A DNA stretch of 64,000 nucleotides. It comes from Microbacterium binotii. GTDB taxonomy: Bacteria > Actinomycetota > Actinomycetes > Actinomycetales > Microbacteriaceae. Shown here in pieces: positions 49,339 through 61,055 of the stretch. The number at the start of each line of letters is the position of its first letter. Within the stretch, counting starts at the first letter, position 1. Made by a program: the position numbers and the translations under genes. Under the pieces are notes generated by a model. It ran no database searches and had not been told where the DNA came from. It was given only the letters and a program-made list of their open reading frames with translations. Location: NCBI RefSeq assembly GCF_021398715.1, contig NZ_CP090347.1, forward strand, positions 2,542,001 through 2,606,000, read 5' to 3'.

Positions 49339-49367
49339 TTGACATGTTATCAGTCGATAACTACAGT
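49339..49367 (+). promoter_or_regulatory. Promoter of the MFS exporter gene
   Basis: TTGACA (49339-49344), a 17-base spacer and TACAGT (49362-49367) form a near-consensus housekeeping promoter. Operator 1 occupies the spacer exactly. Confidence 0.85.
49346..49361. promoter_or_regulatory. TetR operator 1
   Basis: GTTATCAGTCGATAAC is a perfect dyad of 6-base arms around four bases. It lies between the -35 and -10 of the exporter promoter and overlaps the repressor gene's own -10 box (49344-49349, minus strand), so binding would block both. Confidence 0.85.
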
Positions 49368-49379
49368 CGCCTCAGCTTA

Positions 49380-49395
49380 GTAATCATTCGATTAC
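49380..49395. promoter_or_regulatory. TetR operator 2
   Basis: GTAATCATTCGATTAC has the same design as operator 1 (GTWATC-N4-GATWAC) and lies 34 bases downstream, centre to centre, in the exporter leader just before the GGAAAGGA ribosome-binding sequence. Confidence 0.85.
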
Positions 49396-49416
49396 AACAG
49401 GAAAGGACGACTCTCC

Positions 49417-50853
49417 ATGTCGAGTCCCTCACGCCCGTTCGCCCTCGTCGTCGCCGCGACATCGCTTCCGATGTTCATGGCGACGCTCGACAACCTCGTC
49501 ATGACCAATGCCCTGCCGGTCCTCCACACCGAGCTCGGCGCGAGCGTCGAGCAGTTGCAGTGGTTCGTCAATGCGTACACGCTCGCCTTCGCATCGACGA
49601 TCCTTCTGGCCGCCGCCCTCGGCGACCGGCTCGGCCGGCGGTCCGTCTTCCTCGTCGGAATCGCGGTCTTCGGGATCGGGTCGGTGCTCGCGGCCCTCAG
49701 CACAGACCCGACGCAGCTCACCGTCGCCAGAGCCGTCCAGGGCTTCGGCGGCGCGGGCGTCCTCCCCCTCTCCCTCGCCCTGCTCTCCGGCGGAGTGTCC
49801 CCGGAGCGACGTCCGCTCGCCATCGGAATCTGGGGCGGGGTCTCCGGACTCGGCGTCGCCGTCGGGCCGCTCGTGGGCGGTGCCGTCATGGAGGGCTGGA
49901 ACTGGCAGGCCATCTTCTGGCTGAACGTGCCCGTCGCCATCGTCGCGATCCCCCTCGCCCTCGCCGCGCTCCGCAACGACCGCGGCGAGCGCGCGCGCAT
50001 CGACGTCGTCGGCACACTCGTGTCCGGCGTGGGCGTGCTCGCTCTCGTCCACGCGATCGTCCGCGGCAACGACGATGGATGGGGCTCCGCATCCGTCGTC
50101 GCCGAGATCGCCGCGGCCGCCGCCCTCATCGTGTTCTTCCTCGTCTGGCAGTCGCGCGTGAAGGCTCCGCTCATGCCGCTCCGGCTCTATCGCGACCGCT
50201 CGTTCACGCTGACCAACATCGTGGGCTTCGCGTTCAGCTTCGGCACCTTCGGCGCGGTCTTCCTACTCATCCAGTACATGCAGGTCGCACAGGGCTCGTC
50301 TCCGCTCGAAGCCGCGCTGCAGACCACGCCGTGGACCATCGCCCCGATGTTCGTCGCGCCGCTCGCGGGCATCTTCTCAGGACGCATCGGCACGCGCGCG
50401 CTCATGGTGGCGGGACTCGCCCTCCAGGCCGTGGCGCTCACCTGGATCGCCACGATCCTGTCGACGTCGCTCGGCTACCCCTCGCTGATCGCACCGTTCC
50501 TGCTCGCCGGAATCGGCATGGGACTCGTGTTCGCCCCCTCGGCGACGGCGCTGCTCGCCACCCTCGGGCTCGTCGATCACGCCAAGGCGTCCGGAGTGAA
50601 CTCGACCCTTCGCGAGATCGGCGTGGCGCTGGGCACCGCCGTCATGACCGCGATCTTCGTGGGCGCGGGCGGTCAGCTCCTGCCCGATGCCTACGTGGAT
50701 GCGGCCCGGCCCGCCGTCTACGTCGGGGCCGCCGTGCTGGTCGTCGCCGCCGTCGCGGCCCTCTGGCTGCCTGCCGGCCGCTCACCGCGCCACACCGCTG
50801 AGACCGAGTCCGCATCCGCGTCCGCGCGCGACGAGGTCGGGGTCGGGGTCTGA
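49417..50853 (+). CDS. MFS drug exporter, DHA2 (EmrB/QacA) family
   Basis: A 478-residue major-facilitator protein with about 14 membrane segments, a proton-driven drug exporter. Family motifs: ATLDNLVMTNALPVL in helix 1 (the D-x-x-x-x-N/T-x-ALP motif), the WFVNAYTLAFASTILL block, motif A GDRLGRRSVFLVG after helix 2, and motif C-like GLGVAVGPLVGGAV in helix 5. The last 25 residues are polar and serine/alanine-rich. The upstream promoter has two TetR operators and the divergent gene encodes the probable repressor. ATG 49417 follows GGAAAGGA. Confidence 0.92.
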   Translation: MSSPSRPFALVVAATSLPMFMATLDNLVMTNALPVLHTELGASVEQLQWFVNAYTLAFASTILLAAALGDRLGRRSVFLVGIAVFGIGSVLAALSTDPTQLTVARAVQGFGGAGVLPLSLALLSGGVSPERRPLAIGIWGGVSGLGVAVGPLVGGAVMEGWNWQAIFWLNVPVAIVAIPLALAALRNDRGERARIDVVGTLVSGVGVLALVHAIVRGNDDGWGSASVVAEIAAAAALIVFFLVWQSRVKAPLMPLRLYRDRSFTLTNIVGFAFSFGTFGAVFLLIQYMQVAQGSSPLEAALQTTPWTIAPMFVAPLAGIFSGRIGTRALMVAGLALQAVALTWIATILSTSLGYPSLIAPFLLAGIGMGLVFAPSATALLATLGLVDHAKASGVNSTLREIGVALGTAVMTAIFVGAGGQLLPDAYVDAARPAVYVGAAVLVVAAVAALWLPAGRSPRHTAETESASASARDEVGVGV

Positions 50854-50937
50854 ACACGGACCGGACTCCTGCACGACGCGTCCTTCCGGCACCGAACCCG
50901 GGGAATCAGGCGCTGCTGCAGGAGTTCGGTCGCGCCG

Positions 50938-51603
50938 TCACGCGGCGGCGGCGCCGTCCGGCGGCCCGCCTCGTTCCGCCGTGGCACGCGAGCGCGACAG
51001 CAGGCGCGTGAGCGGACCGTCGGCGAGGAACAGCAGGAAGGCGAGCGAACCGGCCAGCGGGCTGAAGGCGACGACACCGGCGGAGATGATCAGGGCACTG
51101 AGCGCTCCGCCGCCCTGGATGCGGGCCTCGGAGAGCGGGAAGTCGGGCATCGACCGGTCGCGGGTGTGCATCGCCCACGCCCACTGCGCCCAGCTGCATC
51201 CGATCGCCAGGAGGAAGTTGATCGGCAGCAGCATGCGCCCGAGCGTCAGATCGGCGAACTCGTTGTTGATGGTGGACGTGAACGGCACGAGCACGATGAA
51301 GAACAGCCGCGCCGAGTTGATCCACGTGCCGAGCGTGTCGATGCGGGAGATGTGCTCGAACTGCTCGACGTGCGCCCGCCACATGAGGCTCAGGATGAGG
51401 AAGCTGACCAGGAAGGTGAAGAAGGGCTGTGACATCCCGACCAGCGCCGCCCACAGGTCGGCATCGGAGCGCACCCCGTCGAAGGTGCGGGCGGTGAGAT
51501 CCAGCACCAGCAGGGTCGCCGCGATCGCGAACACGCCATCGGTGTAGGCCTCGAGCCGCCGCGTCGAGACGGTCGCCTCGGGGTGCTGACGTCGCCGGAT
51601 CAC
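50938..51603 (-). CDS. TMEM175-family potassium channel-like protein (DUF1211)
   Basis: A 221-residue membrane protein with six segments. The first helix has the family signature YTDGVFAIAATLLVLDL (FSD motif as YTD), which lines the pore in bacterial TMEM175 channels; SFLILSLMWRAHVEQFEHI follows. It probably forms a tetrameric potassium-selective leak channel, by family knowledge. GTG 51603 has TACGCT seven bases upstream, indicating a leaderless start. It lies just downstream of guaB on the same strand. Confidence 0.85.
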   Translation of the reverse strand: MIRRRQHPEATVSTRRLEAYTDGVFAIAATLLVLDLTARTFDGVRSDADLWAALVGMSQPFFTFLVSFLILSLMWRAHVEQFEHISRIDTLGTWINSARLFFIVLVPFTSTINNEFADLTLGRMLLPINFLLAIGCSWAQWAWAMHTRDRSMPDFPLSEARIQGGGALSALIISAGVVAFSPLAGSLAFLLFLADGPLTRLLSRSRATAERGGPPDGAAAA

Positions 51604-51673
51604 GAGCGTCAGCGTAGCGTCGGCAAGCGAAACGCCGCACCCCGTCGGGATGCGGCGTTCCGAGCGCGTTCGA

Positions 51674-53571
<1,898 letters not shown>

Positions 53572-54939
53572 GTGGTTTCCACCACTGCGACCGAGAGACG
53601 ATCCCTACCCGGGATTCTTCTCCTCTTCGCCGCGCTCATCGTCGCGCTGCTGACCTTTATCCCCACCGCGGCTCACGCCGAGACGACCGATGACGAGAGC
53701 GCGATGCAGACCGAGGTCTGCGCCCCCAGCGCCACCGTCGGCTGCCTCTCCGGCACGCTGCGCGACGCCGGCAAGGGAGTCGTGGTCTCGGCCACCGGCC
53801 CCGGCGGCACCGTCTCCACCGAGACCGACGACGACGGCCGCTGGTCGCTGAGCGTCGAGCAGCCCGGTGAGTACTCGGTCACGGTCGACGCCGACACGCT
53901 CCCCGAGGGCGTCACCCTGAGAAGCGACGAGCCGCAGGTTCGGAGCGTGACGCTCGGCGCCAACACCGCCGCACTGTTCTCGCTCGAGAGCTCGGGCGGC
54001 GACACGGGCGACGGCGGTGGGACCTCCGGCGGCAGCGCGAGCGCGGACACCGGATTCAACTGGGACCGTCTCGCTCAGCAGGCGGCGTCCGGCCTCCGAC
54101 TCGGACTGCTCCTCGCACTCGCCGCGGTGGGTCTCTCTCTGATCTACGGCACGACCGGCATCTCGAACTTCGCCCACGGCGAGCTCGTCACCCTCGGCGG
54201 TCTCCTCGCGTTCGTCTTCGCGAACCTGCTGGGGCTCAACATCTGGCTCGCCGGCCTCATCGTCATCGTCCTGTGCGCCGCGTTCGGCTACACGCAGGAT
54301 CTCGCGATCTGGAAACCGCTGCGCAAGAAGAGGCTCTCGCTGACGCAGCTCATGATCGTGACGATCGGTATGTCGCTGGCACTGCAGTACGTGTTCCAGT
54401 TCTTCATCGGCGCATCGACCGTGCGCATCGTGATGGCCAACCCGAAGCCGGTGCAGATCGGTCCGGTCTCACTCAGCCAGGACTCGCTGATCGCCATGGG
54501 CATCGCCGTCGTCGTCCTCGTCGCGGTCGGCCTCTTCCTGGTCAAGACCCGCGTCGGTCGGGCCACCCGCGCCGTGAGCGACAACCCGGCACTGGCCGCC
54601 GCATCCGGCATCAACGTCGACGGTGTGATCCGCCTGATCTGGACCGCATCCGCGGCGCTGGCGGGCCTCGCCGGCATCCTGCTCGGTCTCGTTCTCAACG
54701 GCATCAACTGGATGACGGGCATGCAGCTGCTGCTCCTGCTCTTCTCCGCAGTGACCCTCGGCGGCCTCGGAACCGCCTTCGGCGCCCTCTTCGGCGCCCT
54801 CATCATCGGCATGACGGTCGAGTTGACGAACATCTGGCTGCCGGGCGACTTCAAGTACGCGACCGCCCTGCTGCTGCTGATCCTGCTGCTGCTGGTGCGA
54901 CCTCAGGGTCTGTTCGGTCGCAAGGAACGGGTGGGCTGA
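53572..54939 (+). CDS. livH: Branched-chain amino-acid ABC permease LivH with N-terminal secreted domain
   Basis: A 455-residue protein. Residues 1-38 form a signal-type membrane segment ending AHAETT. About 50-140 is a beta-sandwich resembling carboxypeptidase regulatory-like (CNA-B/DUF-type) domains (GTLRDAGKGVVVSATGPGG, DDDGRWSLSVEQPGEYSVTV). A Gly/Ser linker follows (about 142-160), then a complete LivH permease (about 170-455) with GLSLIYGTTGISNFAHGE and FGALIIGMTVEL. Ordinary LivH proteins are about 290 residues and lack this extension. GTG 53572 follows GGAGG. First gene of livHMGF. Confidence 0.9.
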   Translation: MVSTTATERRSLPGILLLFAALIVALLTFIPTAAHAETTDDESAMQTEVCAPSATVGCLSGTLRDAGKGVVVSATGPGGTVSTETDDDGRWSLSVEQPGEYSVTVDADTLPEGVTLRSDEPQVRSVTLGANTAALFSLESSGGDTGDGGGTSGGSASADTGFNWDRLAQQAASGLRLGLLLALAAVGLSLIYGTTGISNFAHGELVTLGGLLAFVFANLLGLNIWLAGLIVIVLCAAFGYTQDLAIWKPLRKKRLSLTQLMIVTIGMSLALQYVFQFFIGASTVRIVMANPKPVQIGPVSLSQDSLIAMGIAVVVLVAVGLFLVKTRVGRATRAVSDNPALAAASGINVDGVIRLIWTASAALAGLAGILLGLVLNGINWMTGMQLLLLLFSAVTLGGLGTAFGALFGALIIGMTVELTNIWLPGDFKYATALLLLILLLLVRPQGLFGRKERVG

Positions 54940-54942
54940 CAC

Positions 54943-55926
54943 ATGGAATTCCTGAACCTGCTCACACAGATGGCGGCAAGCGCCATCTCGCCCGCGACGG
55001 CCGCCTTCGCCATCGCCGCGATCGGCCTGAACATCCACTTCGGCTATACGGGTCTGCTCAACATGGGCCAGGCCGGCTTCATGCTGCTCGGCGCCTACGG
55101 ATTCGCCGTGTCGATCGGCGCGGGCCTCGGATTCTGGCCCTCGTTGCTGATCGCGATCATCGTGGTCGTCATCTTCAGCCTCATCCTCGGTATCCCCACG
55201 CTGAAGCTGCGCGGCGACTACCTCGCCATCGTCACGATCTCGGCCGCCGAGATCGTGCGCATGGTCGGACGCTCCTCGATCATGGGTCCCATCACCGGCG
55301 GCTCGAACGGTCTCCCCGGTGCGACCTACCGCGACCCGTTCAACGAGCTGTCGTTCCTGCCGGACGGCTCCACCACCATCCTCTGGTTCACGTACGAGAA
55401 CAACGGCGTGAGCGGATGGTGGATCCGCCTCGTGGCCTGGGCGCTGGTGGGGATCTTCCTGGTCCTCGTGTGGCTGCTCATGCGCAGCCCGTGGGGACGT
55501 GTGCTCAAGGGCATCCGTGAGGACGAGGATGCCGTGCGCAGCCTCGGCAAGAGCGCCTACTCCTACAAGATGCAGGCGCTGGTGCTCGGCGGCGTGCTCG
55601 GCGCCTTCGCCGGGATCATCTACGTCCTCCCGTCCTCGGTCCAGCCGGACGCACTGGGACGCTCCACGACGTTCTTCATCTGGACCGCGCTCCTGCTGGG
55701 CGGCGCCGCGACCATCTTCGGACCCGTGCTGGGCTCGATCCTGTTCTTCGCGGTGCGCATCTTCATCCAGGGGGTCACCGACATCGTCGTGCCCGACTCG
55801 ATCATGTCCACCCAGCAGACCGATCAGTTCTCGTGGATCGTGATCGGCATCGCGCTGATGCTCCTGGTGATCTTCCGACCACAGGGCATCCTCGGCAGCA
55901 AGAAGGAGCTGAGCTTCAATGTCTGA
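54943..55926 (+). CDS. livM: Branched-chain amino-acid ABC permease LivM
   Basis: A 327-residue membrane protein with about nine segments, second channel subunit of the importer. Family features: the LNIHFGYTGLLNMGQAGFMLLGAYGFA block near 28-52, FSLILGIPTLKLRGDYLAIVTI near 85, the TGGSNGLPG segment, and the cytoplasmic coupling helix GIREDEDAVRSLGKSAYSYKM that contacts the ATPases. It starts three bases after livH and overlaps livG by eight bases, so the four genes form a tight operon. Confidence 0.93.
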   Translation: MEFLNLLTQMAASAISPATAAFAIAAIGLNIHFGYTGLLNMGQAGFMLLGAYGFAVSIGAGLGFWPSLLIAIIVVVIFSLILGIPTLKLRGDYLAIVTISAAEIVRMVGRSSIMGPITGGSNGLPGATYRDPFNELSFLPDGSTTILWFTYENNGVSGWWIRLVAWALVGIFLVLVWLLMRSPWGRVLKGIREDEDAVRSLGKSAYSYKMQALVLGGVLGAFAGIIYVLPSSVQPDALGRSTTFFIWTALLLGGAATIFGPVLGSILFFAVRIFIQGVTDIVVPDSIMSTQQTDQFSWIVIGIALMLLVIFRPQGILGSKKELSFNV

Positions 55927-56925
55927 GCCGATCACGGCGGCCCAGGCGGCCGCACAGGAGAGCCTGTCGCGTGTTGCGCAGACGCCCGGCGCGCCCAAGC
56001 CCGACCCGATCCTCGTCGTCGACAACATCATCCGCCGGTTCGGCGGCATGACGGCCGTCGACGTCGATCACCTCGAGGTGCAGCGTGGCGCCATCACGGC
56101 GCTCATCGGCCCCAACGGCGCGGGCAAGACGACGTTCTTCAACCTCATCACCGGCTTCGACAAGCCGACGAGCGCGAAGCGCGCCTTCGGGGGCCCGCCC
56201 GCCGACAAGGCGGCCAGATGGTCGTTCGACGGCCGCACCCTCGGCAGCACGGCCGCTTCCAAGGTCGCCCGCAGCGGCATGGTGCGCACCTTCCAGCTCA
56301 CCAAAGCCCTCTCACGCATGACGGTGCTCGACAACATGTTGCTCGGCGCCCGCGACCAGCCCGGCGAGAACATGGCCGTCGCCCTCATCCCCGCGCTCTG
56401 GCGCAAGCGGGAGAAGGAGATCACCGAGAAGGCCATGGATCTCCTGCAGCGCTTCAAGCTGTACGAGAAGCGGGAAGATCTCGCGGGCTCCCTCTCGGGC
56501 GGACAGAAGAAGCTGCTCGAGATGGCGCGTGCGCTCATGAGCGACCCGAAGATGATCATGCTCGACGAGCCCATGGCGGGGGTGAACCCCGCACTCACGC
56601 AATCGCTGCTGGGCCACATCCAGGCCCTGCGTGACGACGGCACCACGGTGCTGTTCGTCGAGCACGACATGCACATGGTGCGTCACATCTCCGACTGGGT
56701 CGTGGTGATGGCGCAGGGCGCCATCGTCGCCGAGGGCCCGGCAGGCGAGGTCATGAATCAGCAGGCGGTCGTGGACGCGTACCTCGGTGCGCACCACGAC
56801 ACCGACCTCGGTGACGACTCGCTGCTCGATACCTCGGTCATCCAACAGCTCGAAGCCGAGGCGGAGGCCGCGGACGCGGCGGCCGAGCGGCAGATCGACG
56901 AGGCGCTCGGAAAGGAGCACCGTTC

Positions 56926-56929
<4 letters not shown>
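55919..56929 (+). CDS. livG: Branched-chain amino-acid ABC ATPase LivG
   Basis: A 336-residue ATPase. Walker A GPNGAGKTT near residue 64, RTFQLTKAL Q-loop, signature LSGGQKKLLEMARAL, Walker B MIMLDEPMAGVNP and the H-loop histidine in FVEHDMHMV are present. About 30 residues precede the core and about 50 follow it; the tail is alanine/glutamate-rich (EAEAEAADAAAE) and not part of the normal fold. It overlaps livM at its start and livF at its end (ATGA). Confidence 0.93.
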
Positions 56930-57852
<923 letters not shown>

Positions 57853-57887
57853 GACCCGCGCGGCGCCCCACGCCGCCGCCACGCTCC

Positions 57888-57921
57888 GAAGGGGGCGGAT
57901 GCACCCGCATCCGCCCCCTTC
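57888..57921. terminator. Hairpin terminator after livF
   Basis: A perfect 15-bp stem (57888-57902 with 57907-57921) around ACCC, followed by CCCC then TTTT. The stem contains GGATGC/GCATCC. Confidence 0.85.
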
Positions 57922-57975
57922 CCCTTTTCCGCGTCCCCTTCCCCCTCCGCCCCCCTCCCCTGCGCCCGGTCTGCT

Positions 57976-58029
57976 CTGCTCGCCTGTCACAGATCGCGGC
58001 GAGCGCGTCGATTTGTGGCAGGCGAGCAG
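57976..58029. repeat. Stem-loop repeat B, copy 3
   Basis: Arms 57976-57996 and 58009-58029 pair over 21 bases with two G-U-compatible differences around a 12-base loop. The core TGTCACAGATCG...CGATTTGTGGCA matches copies 1 and 2 at 43.0 kb. It lies between the terminators of livF and livK. Confidence 0.85.
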
Positions 58030-58084
58030 GGGGTGGGACGCGCGGCGCGGGGAGGAAGGAGGGGACGGGGCCCGGCCGCGCACG

Positions 58085-58120
58085 CACGAACGCCCCCGGG
58101 CGGACCCGGGGGCGTTCGTG
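58085..58120. terminator. Hairpin terminator after livK
   Basis: A perfect 16-bp stem (58085-58100 with 58105-58120) around CGGA, 16 bases beyond the livK stop in its reading direction. Confidence 0.85.
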
Positions 58121-58136
58121 GGGATGAGCAGTCAGA

Positions 58137-59450
58137 TCAGGACTTGCCCTCGACAGCGCTCTGCCAGACGGGCTTGTTGTCACCGTCGAACTTGTAGATG
58201 CCGATGAAGGCGCTCGAGGGGTCGTTCTTGTCGTTGAACGGTCCCGTGCCGGCGACACCCGTGTAGTGGATGTCCTTACCGCCGGCGATGAGCTCCTTGC
58301 AGTCCGCGTACGTCGAGCACTCCTCGCCGCCCGTCGCACCCGACACAGCGGCCAGGTTCGCCTGGATGGTGGCGGGGTCGGTCGCGCCGCCCTTCAGGGC
58401 CGCGAGGGCCGAGAGGATGACGGCGTCGTACGACTCAGCCGAGTACGAGTAGTCGTCGAGGGCCGAGCCCTCGACCGACTCGTGCCACGCCGAGGCCCGC
58501 TCCTTGAAGTCCTCGGCGGGGTTCGCGCCGGGGATCGTGCCCTGCGCGCCCTCGAGCGTTCCGGGCTCGAAGTCCTTCGAGAAGTCCGAGGTGTTGCCGT
58601 CCGTGTAGTAGGTGCGGGACATGTCCCAGCCCTGCGACACGAGCTCGGGGATGATCGCCTTGGTCTCATCGAAGGCGATGATCACGATCGCGTCGGGGTT
58701 GGTGGCCAGAGCCGCCGTCACCTCGGACGAGAACGTGGTCTGGCCGGGAGGGAACTCCTGACCCGCACCCTTGGCGCCGTAGGTGACCGAGCCGCCCGCA
58801 CCGGTGACCGTCTCCTCGATCACGTCGCGCAGGCCCGTGCCGTACGCGTCGTTGAAGACGAGGAACGCGATGTTCGCGTTGCCGTCGCTCGTGATGAGCT
58901 GACCCAGCGCGGAACCCTGCACCGTGTCCGGCGGAGCGGTGCGGAAGTAGAAGTCGGAGTAGCCCGAGAGGGAAGCCGCCGTGTTCGCGGGCGAGATCTG
59001 GACGATCGGGCTCGCGCTCTTGGTGAGCTTGTCGACGACGTTCAGCGACACCGAGGAGGATGCGGCGCCGATCACGATCGAGACCTTCGCGTTGATGAGC
59101 TCGTCGGCCGAAGCGGAGGACACGGTCATGTCGTTGCTGTCACCGGAGTCGGTCCAGAACGTACATGCCTCGTCGCCCGCGGCGACGATGTCGTCGACAG
59201 CCAGGCCGACACCGGCGATCTCGGGCGGGCCGAGGAATGCCAGGGTTCCCGTGGTGGGCAGCAGGGTGCCGACCTTGAGGATGTCAGCGCTCGTGGTGCC
59301 GTCGGCGCAGTTCTGCGCCGTGTAGTCGCCACCTGCGTCTGAGCTGCCGGAGGGCGCTGCTTCGCCCCCGCCGGCACACCCGACGAGCGCAAGCGCCGAG
59401 ACGCCCGCGAGGGCGGTCGCGGCAAACCACGCCTTCTTGGAGTGAACCAT
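58137..59450 (-). CDS. livK: Branched-chain amino-acid ABC substrate-binding lipoprotein LivK
   Basis: A 437-residue lipoprotein. The signal peptide (MVHSKKAWFAATALAGVSAL) ends at a lipobox LVGC, so the mature protein is anchored outside the membrane at that cysteine. A Gly/Ser linker precedes a type I periplasmic-binding fold: VGTLLPTTGTLAFLGPPEIAG at its start, VIGAASSSVSLNVVD, and FNDAYGTGLRDVIEE. It should capture branched-chain or other amino acids for livHMGF, which is convergent with it. ATG 59450 follows AAAGGA; GTG 59468 is a weaker alternative. The upstream gap 59469-59609 is AT-richer than its surroundings and probably holds the promoter. Confidence 0.92.
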   Translation of the reverse strand: MVHSKKAWFAATALAGVSALALVGCAGGGEAAPSGSSDAGGDYTAQNCADGTTSADILKVGTLLPTTGTLAFLGPPEIAGVGLAVDDIVAAGDEACTFWTDSGDSNDMTVSSASADELINAKVSIVIGAASSSVSLNVVDKLTKSASPIVQISPANTAASLSGYSDFYFRTAPPDTVQGSALGQLITSDGNANIAFLVFNDAYGTGLRDVIEETVTGAGGSVTYGAKGAGQEFPPGQTTFSSEVTAALATNPDAIVIIAFDETKAIIPELVSQGWDMSRTYYTDGNTSDFSKDFEPGTLEGAQGTIPGANPAEDFKERASAWHESVEGSALDDYSYSAESYDAVILSALAALKGGATDPATIQANLAAVSGATGGEECSTYADCKELIAGGKDIHYTGVAGTGPFNDKNDPSSAFIGIYKFDGDNKPVWQSAVEGKS

Positions 59451-59609
59451 CTGGTTCCGTCCTTTCACTCTTCAATGCGCGACCTGGACGCCGCGTTGCG
59501 CCAGAAGCTAGCCGCGCATTGTTACGAGTGTGTTGTAGGCGCGCGTCGCGCACAGTCCTCGCACCCTTTCGCGACGAAATCGTTATGAATCACGCCGCTT
59601 TTCGACGCA

Positions 59610-60563
59610 TTACGTCAATTCGGCCACGTCGGACGGAGCGTTCTGCAATCCTGCGCCCCTGCGCGCACGACGCGAGGCGATGATCGAATCCGCACTGAGC
59701 AGGATCAGAGCCGCCCACACGAGCGCGAAGCCCGCCCAGCGTCCCGCCGTCATCGGCTCGCCCAGCACCCACCATCCGATGAGGAACTGCAGCACCGGCG
59801 CGACGAACTGGACGATGCCGAGCAGTGTCAGCGGCGCCCGACGCGCGCCGGCGGCGAACAGCAGCAACGGAACGGCCGTCACGACCCCCGCCAGCGCCAG
59901 CGCCACCGTGGTGCCCGCCCCGGCGGACGCGAAGCCCAGCCCGGTCGTCAGAGCCACCACGACGAGCTGCACGAGGGCGAGAGGGGTGAGCCAGAGCGAT
60001 TCCAGGGTGAGCCCGCTCACCGCATCCACGGAGGGGCCGATCTTCTTCTTCACGAGTCCGTAGAAGCCGAACGAGAACGCGAGGATGAGCGCGATCCAGG
60101 GCATGGCGCCGTACCCGATCACGATCACGACGACCGCGGCGGTGGCGAGCCCGATCGCGACCCACTGCGTCGGACGCAGCCGCTCGCGCAGCACGAGCAC
60201 GCCCAGCAGGACCGTCACGATCGGATTGATGAAGTAGCCGAGGCTCGTCTCGATGACGTGGCCGCTCAGGGTGCCGATGAGATACGTCTGCCAGTTGACG
60301 TAGATCAGGATGCCGGCGAGCACCGTGAGGGCGACGAGCCGACCCTGGCGCAGGATCGCGCCGAGACGTCGCCACGAGCGCGTCACCGCGATCAGGAGCG
60401 CACAGAAGACGAGCGACAACAGGATCCGCCACGCCACGATCTCGAACGCCCCCACGGGCGCGAGCAGCAGGAAGTACAGCGGCAGCACGCCCCACAGCAG
60501 GTATGCGGAGAAGGCGTACAGGCCGCCGGCGAGGCCCTGCTCGGTGGGAGTGCGTGGGTTCAC
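59610..60563 (-). CDS. rarD: EamA/RarD family transporter
   Basis: A 317-residue protein with ten membrane segments of the drug/metabolite superfamily, RarD type. Hallmarks are AYLLWGVLPLYF in the first segment, VAWRILLSLVF, IYVNWQTYLIGTLSGHVIETSLGYFINPI (the most conserved block) and FAFSF-like AFSFGFYGLVKKK. RarD was named for chloramphenicol sensitivity but its natural substrate is unknown. GTG 60563 has TAGGCT six bases upstream, a leaderless start. Confidence 0.9.
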   Translation of the reverse strand: MNPRTPTEQGLAGGLYAFSAYLLWGVLPLYFLLLAPVGAFEIVAWRILLSLVFCALLIAVTRSWRRLGAILRQGRLVALTVLAGILIYVNWQTYLIGTLSGHVIETSLGYFINPIVTVLLGVLVLRERLRPTQWVAIGLATAAVVVIVIGYGAMPWIALILAFSFGFYGLVKKKIGPSVDAVSGLTLESLWLTPLALVQLVVVALTTGLGFASAGAGTTVALALAGVVTAVPLLLFAAGARRAPLTLLGIVQFVAPVLQFLIGWWVLGEPMTAGRWAGFALVWAALILLSADSIIASRRARRGAGLQNAPSDVAELT

Positions 60564-60612
60564 CGATCCAGCCTAGAACCGCGGGCAGGGTGCGGGGCGC
60601 GCCCGCAACGAA

Positions 60613-60644
60613 CGAAGCCCCCGGCCGAACGGCCGAGGGCTTCG
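60613..60644. terminator. Hairpin terminator after groES
   Basis: Arms 60613-60626 and 60631-60644 pair over 14 bases with one mismatch around GAAC, 12 bases past the groES stop. No groEL follows, so groES is a single-gene transcript. Confidence 0.8.
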
Positions 60645-60655
60645 AGCAGGCGATG

Positions 60656-60952
60656 TCAGCGGACGACGACCGCGAGCACGTCGCGCGCGGAGAGCACGAG
60701 GTACTCGTCAGCGCCGAACTTGACCTCGGTGCCGCCGTACTTGCTGTAGATCACGCGGTCGCCGACGGCGACGTCGAGCGGAACACGGTTGCCGTTGTCG
60801 TCGATGCGGCCGGGGCCCACGGCCACGACCTCGCCCTCCTGGGGCTTCTCCTTGGCGGTGTCGGGGATGACCAGGCCACTAGCGGTGGTCTGCTCGGCCT
60901 CGACCTGCTGGATGACGATGCGGTCCTCGAGCGGCTTGATGGAAACCGACAC
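60656..60952 (-). CDS. groES: Co-chaperonin GroES
   Basis: A 98-residue co-chaperonin that caps the GroEL chamber. The sequence is classic: [20 protein letters not shown] (in part), the mobile loop [38 protein letters not shown] and [15 protein letters not shown] [11 protein letters not shown]. groEL is not adjacent; the terminator follows directly. Two CIRCE elements and a strong promoter lie upstream, so heat-shock control by HrcA is expected. In mycobacteria tsaD also lies just upstream of groES. Confidence 0.97.
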   Translation of the reverse strand: MSVSIKPLEDRIVIQQVEAEQTTASGLVIPDTAKEKPQEGEVVAVGPGRIDDNGNRVPLDVAVGDRVIYSKYGGTEVKFGADEYLVLSARDVLAVVVR

Positions 60953-60994
60953 GGTCTACCTCTTCTTTCTCGCTTCGTGAAACGGAAGACTCAG

Positions 60995-61021
60995 TTAGCA
61001 CCCTCACACCGAGAGTGCTAA
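60995..61021. promoter_or_regulatory. CIRCE element 1 (HrcA operator)
   Basis: TTAGCACCC-N9-GAGTGCTAA matches the CIRCE consensus TTAGCACTC-N9-GAGTGCTAA with one change. It lies over the groES transcription start region. Confidence 0.93.
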
Positions 61022-61026
61022 TGGCA

Positions 61027-61055
61027 AGTCTAGAGGCGTCCTGGCACTCGTGCAA
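61027..61055 (-). promoter_or_regulatory. groES promoter
   Basis: On the minus strand TTGCAC (61050-61055), a 17-base spacer and TAGACT (61027-61032) form a housekeeping promoter. It lies between two CIRCE-type dyads: the upstream dyad overlaps the -35 and the other covers the start site. Confidence 0.8.

Noticed and set aside
60656..60952. groESL operon
   Set aside because: No groEL follows; a hairpin terminator and rarD lie immediately downstream.
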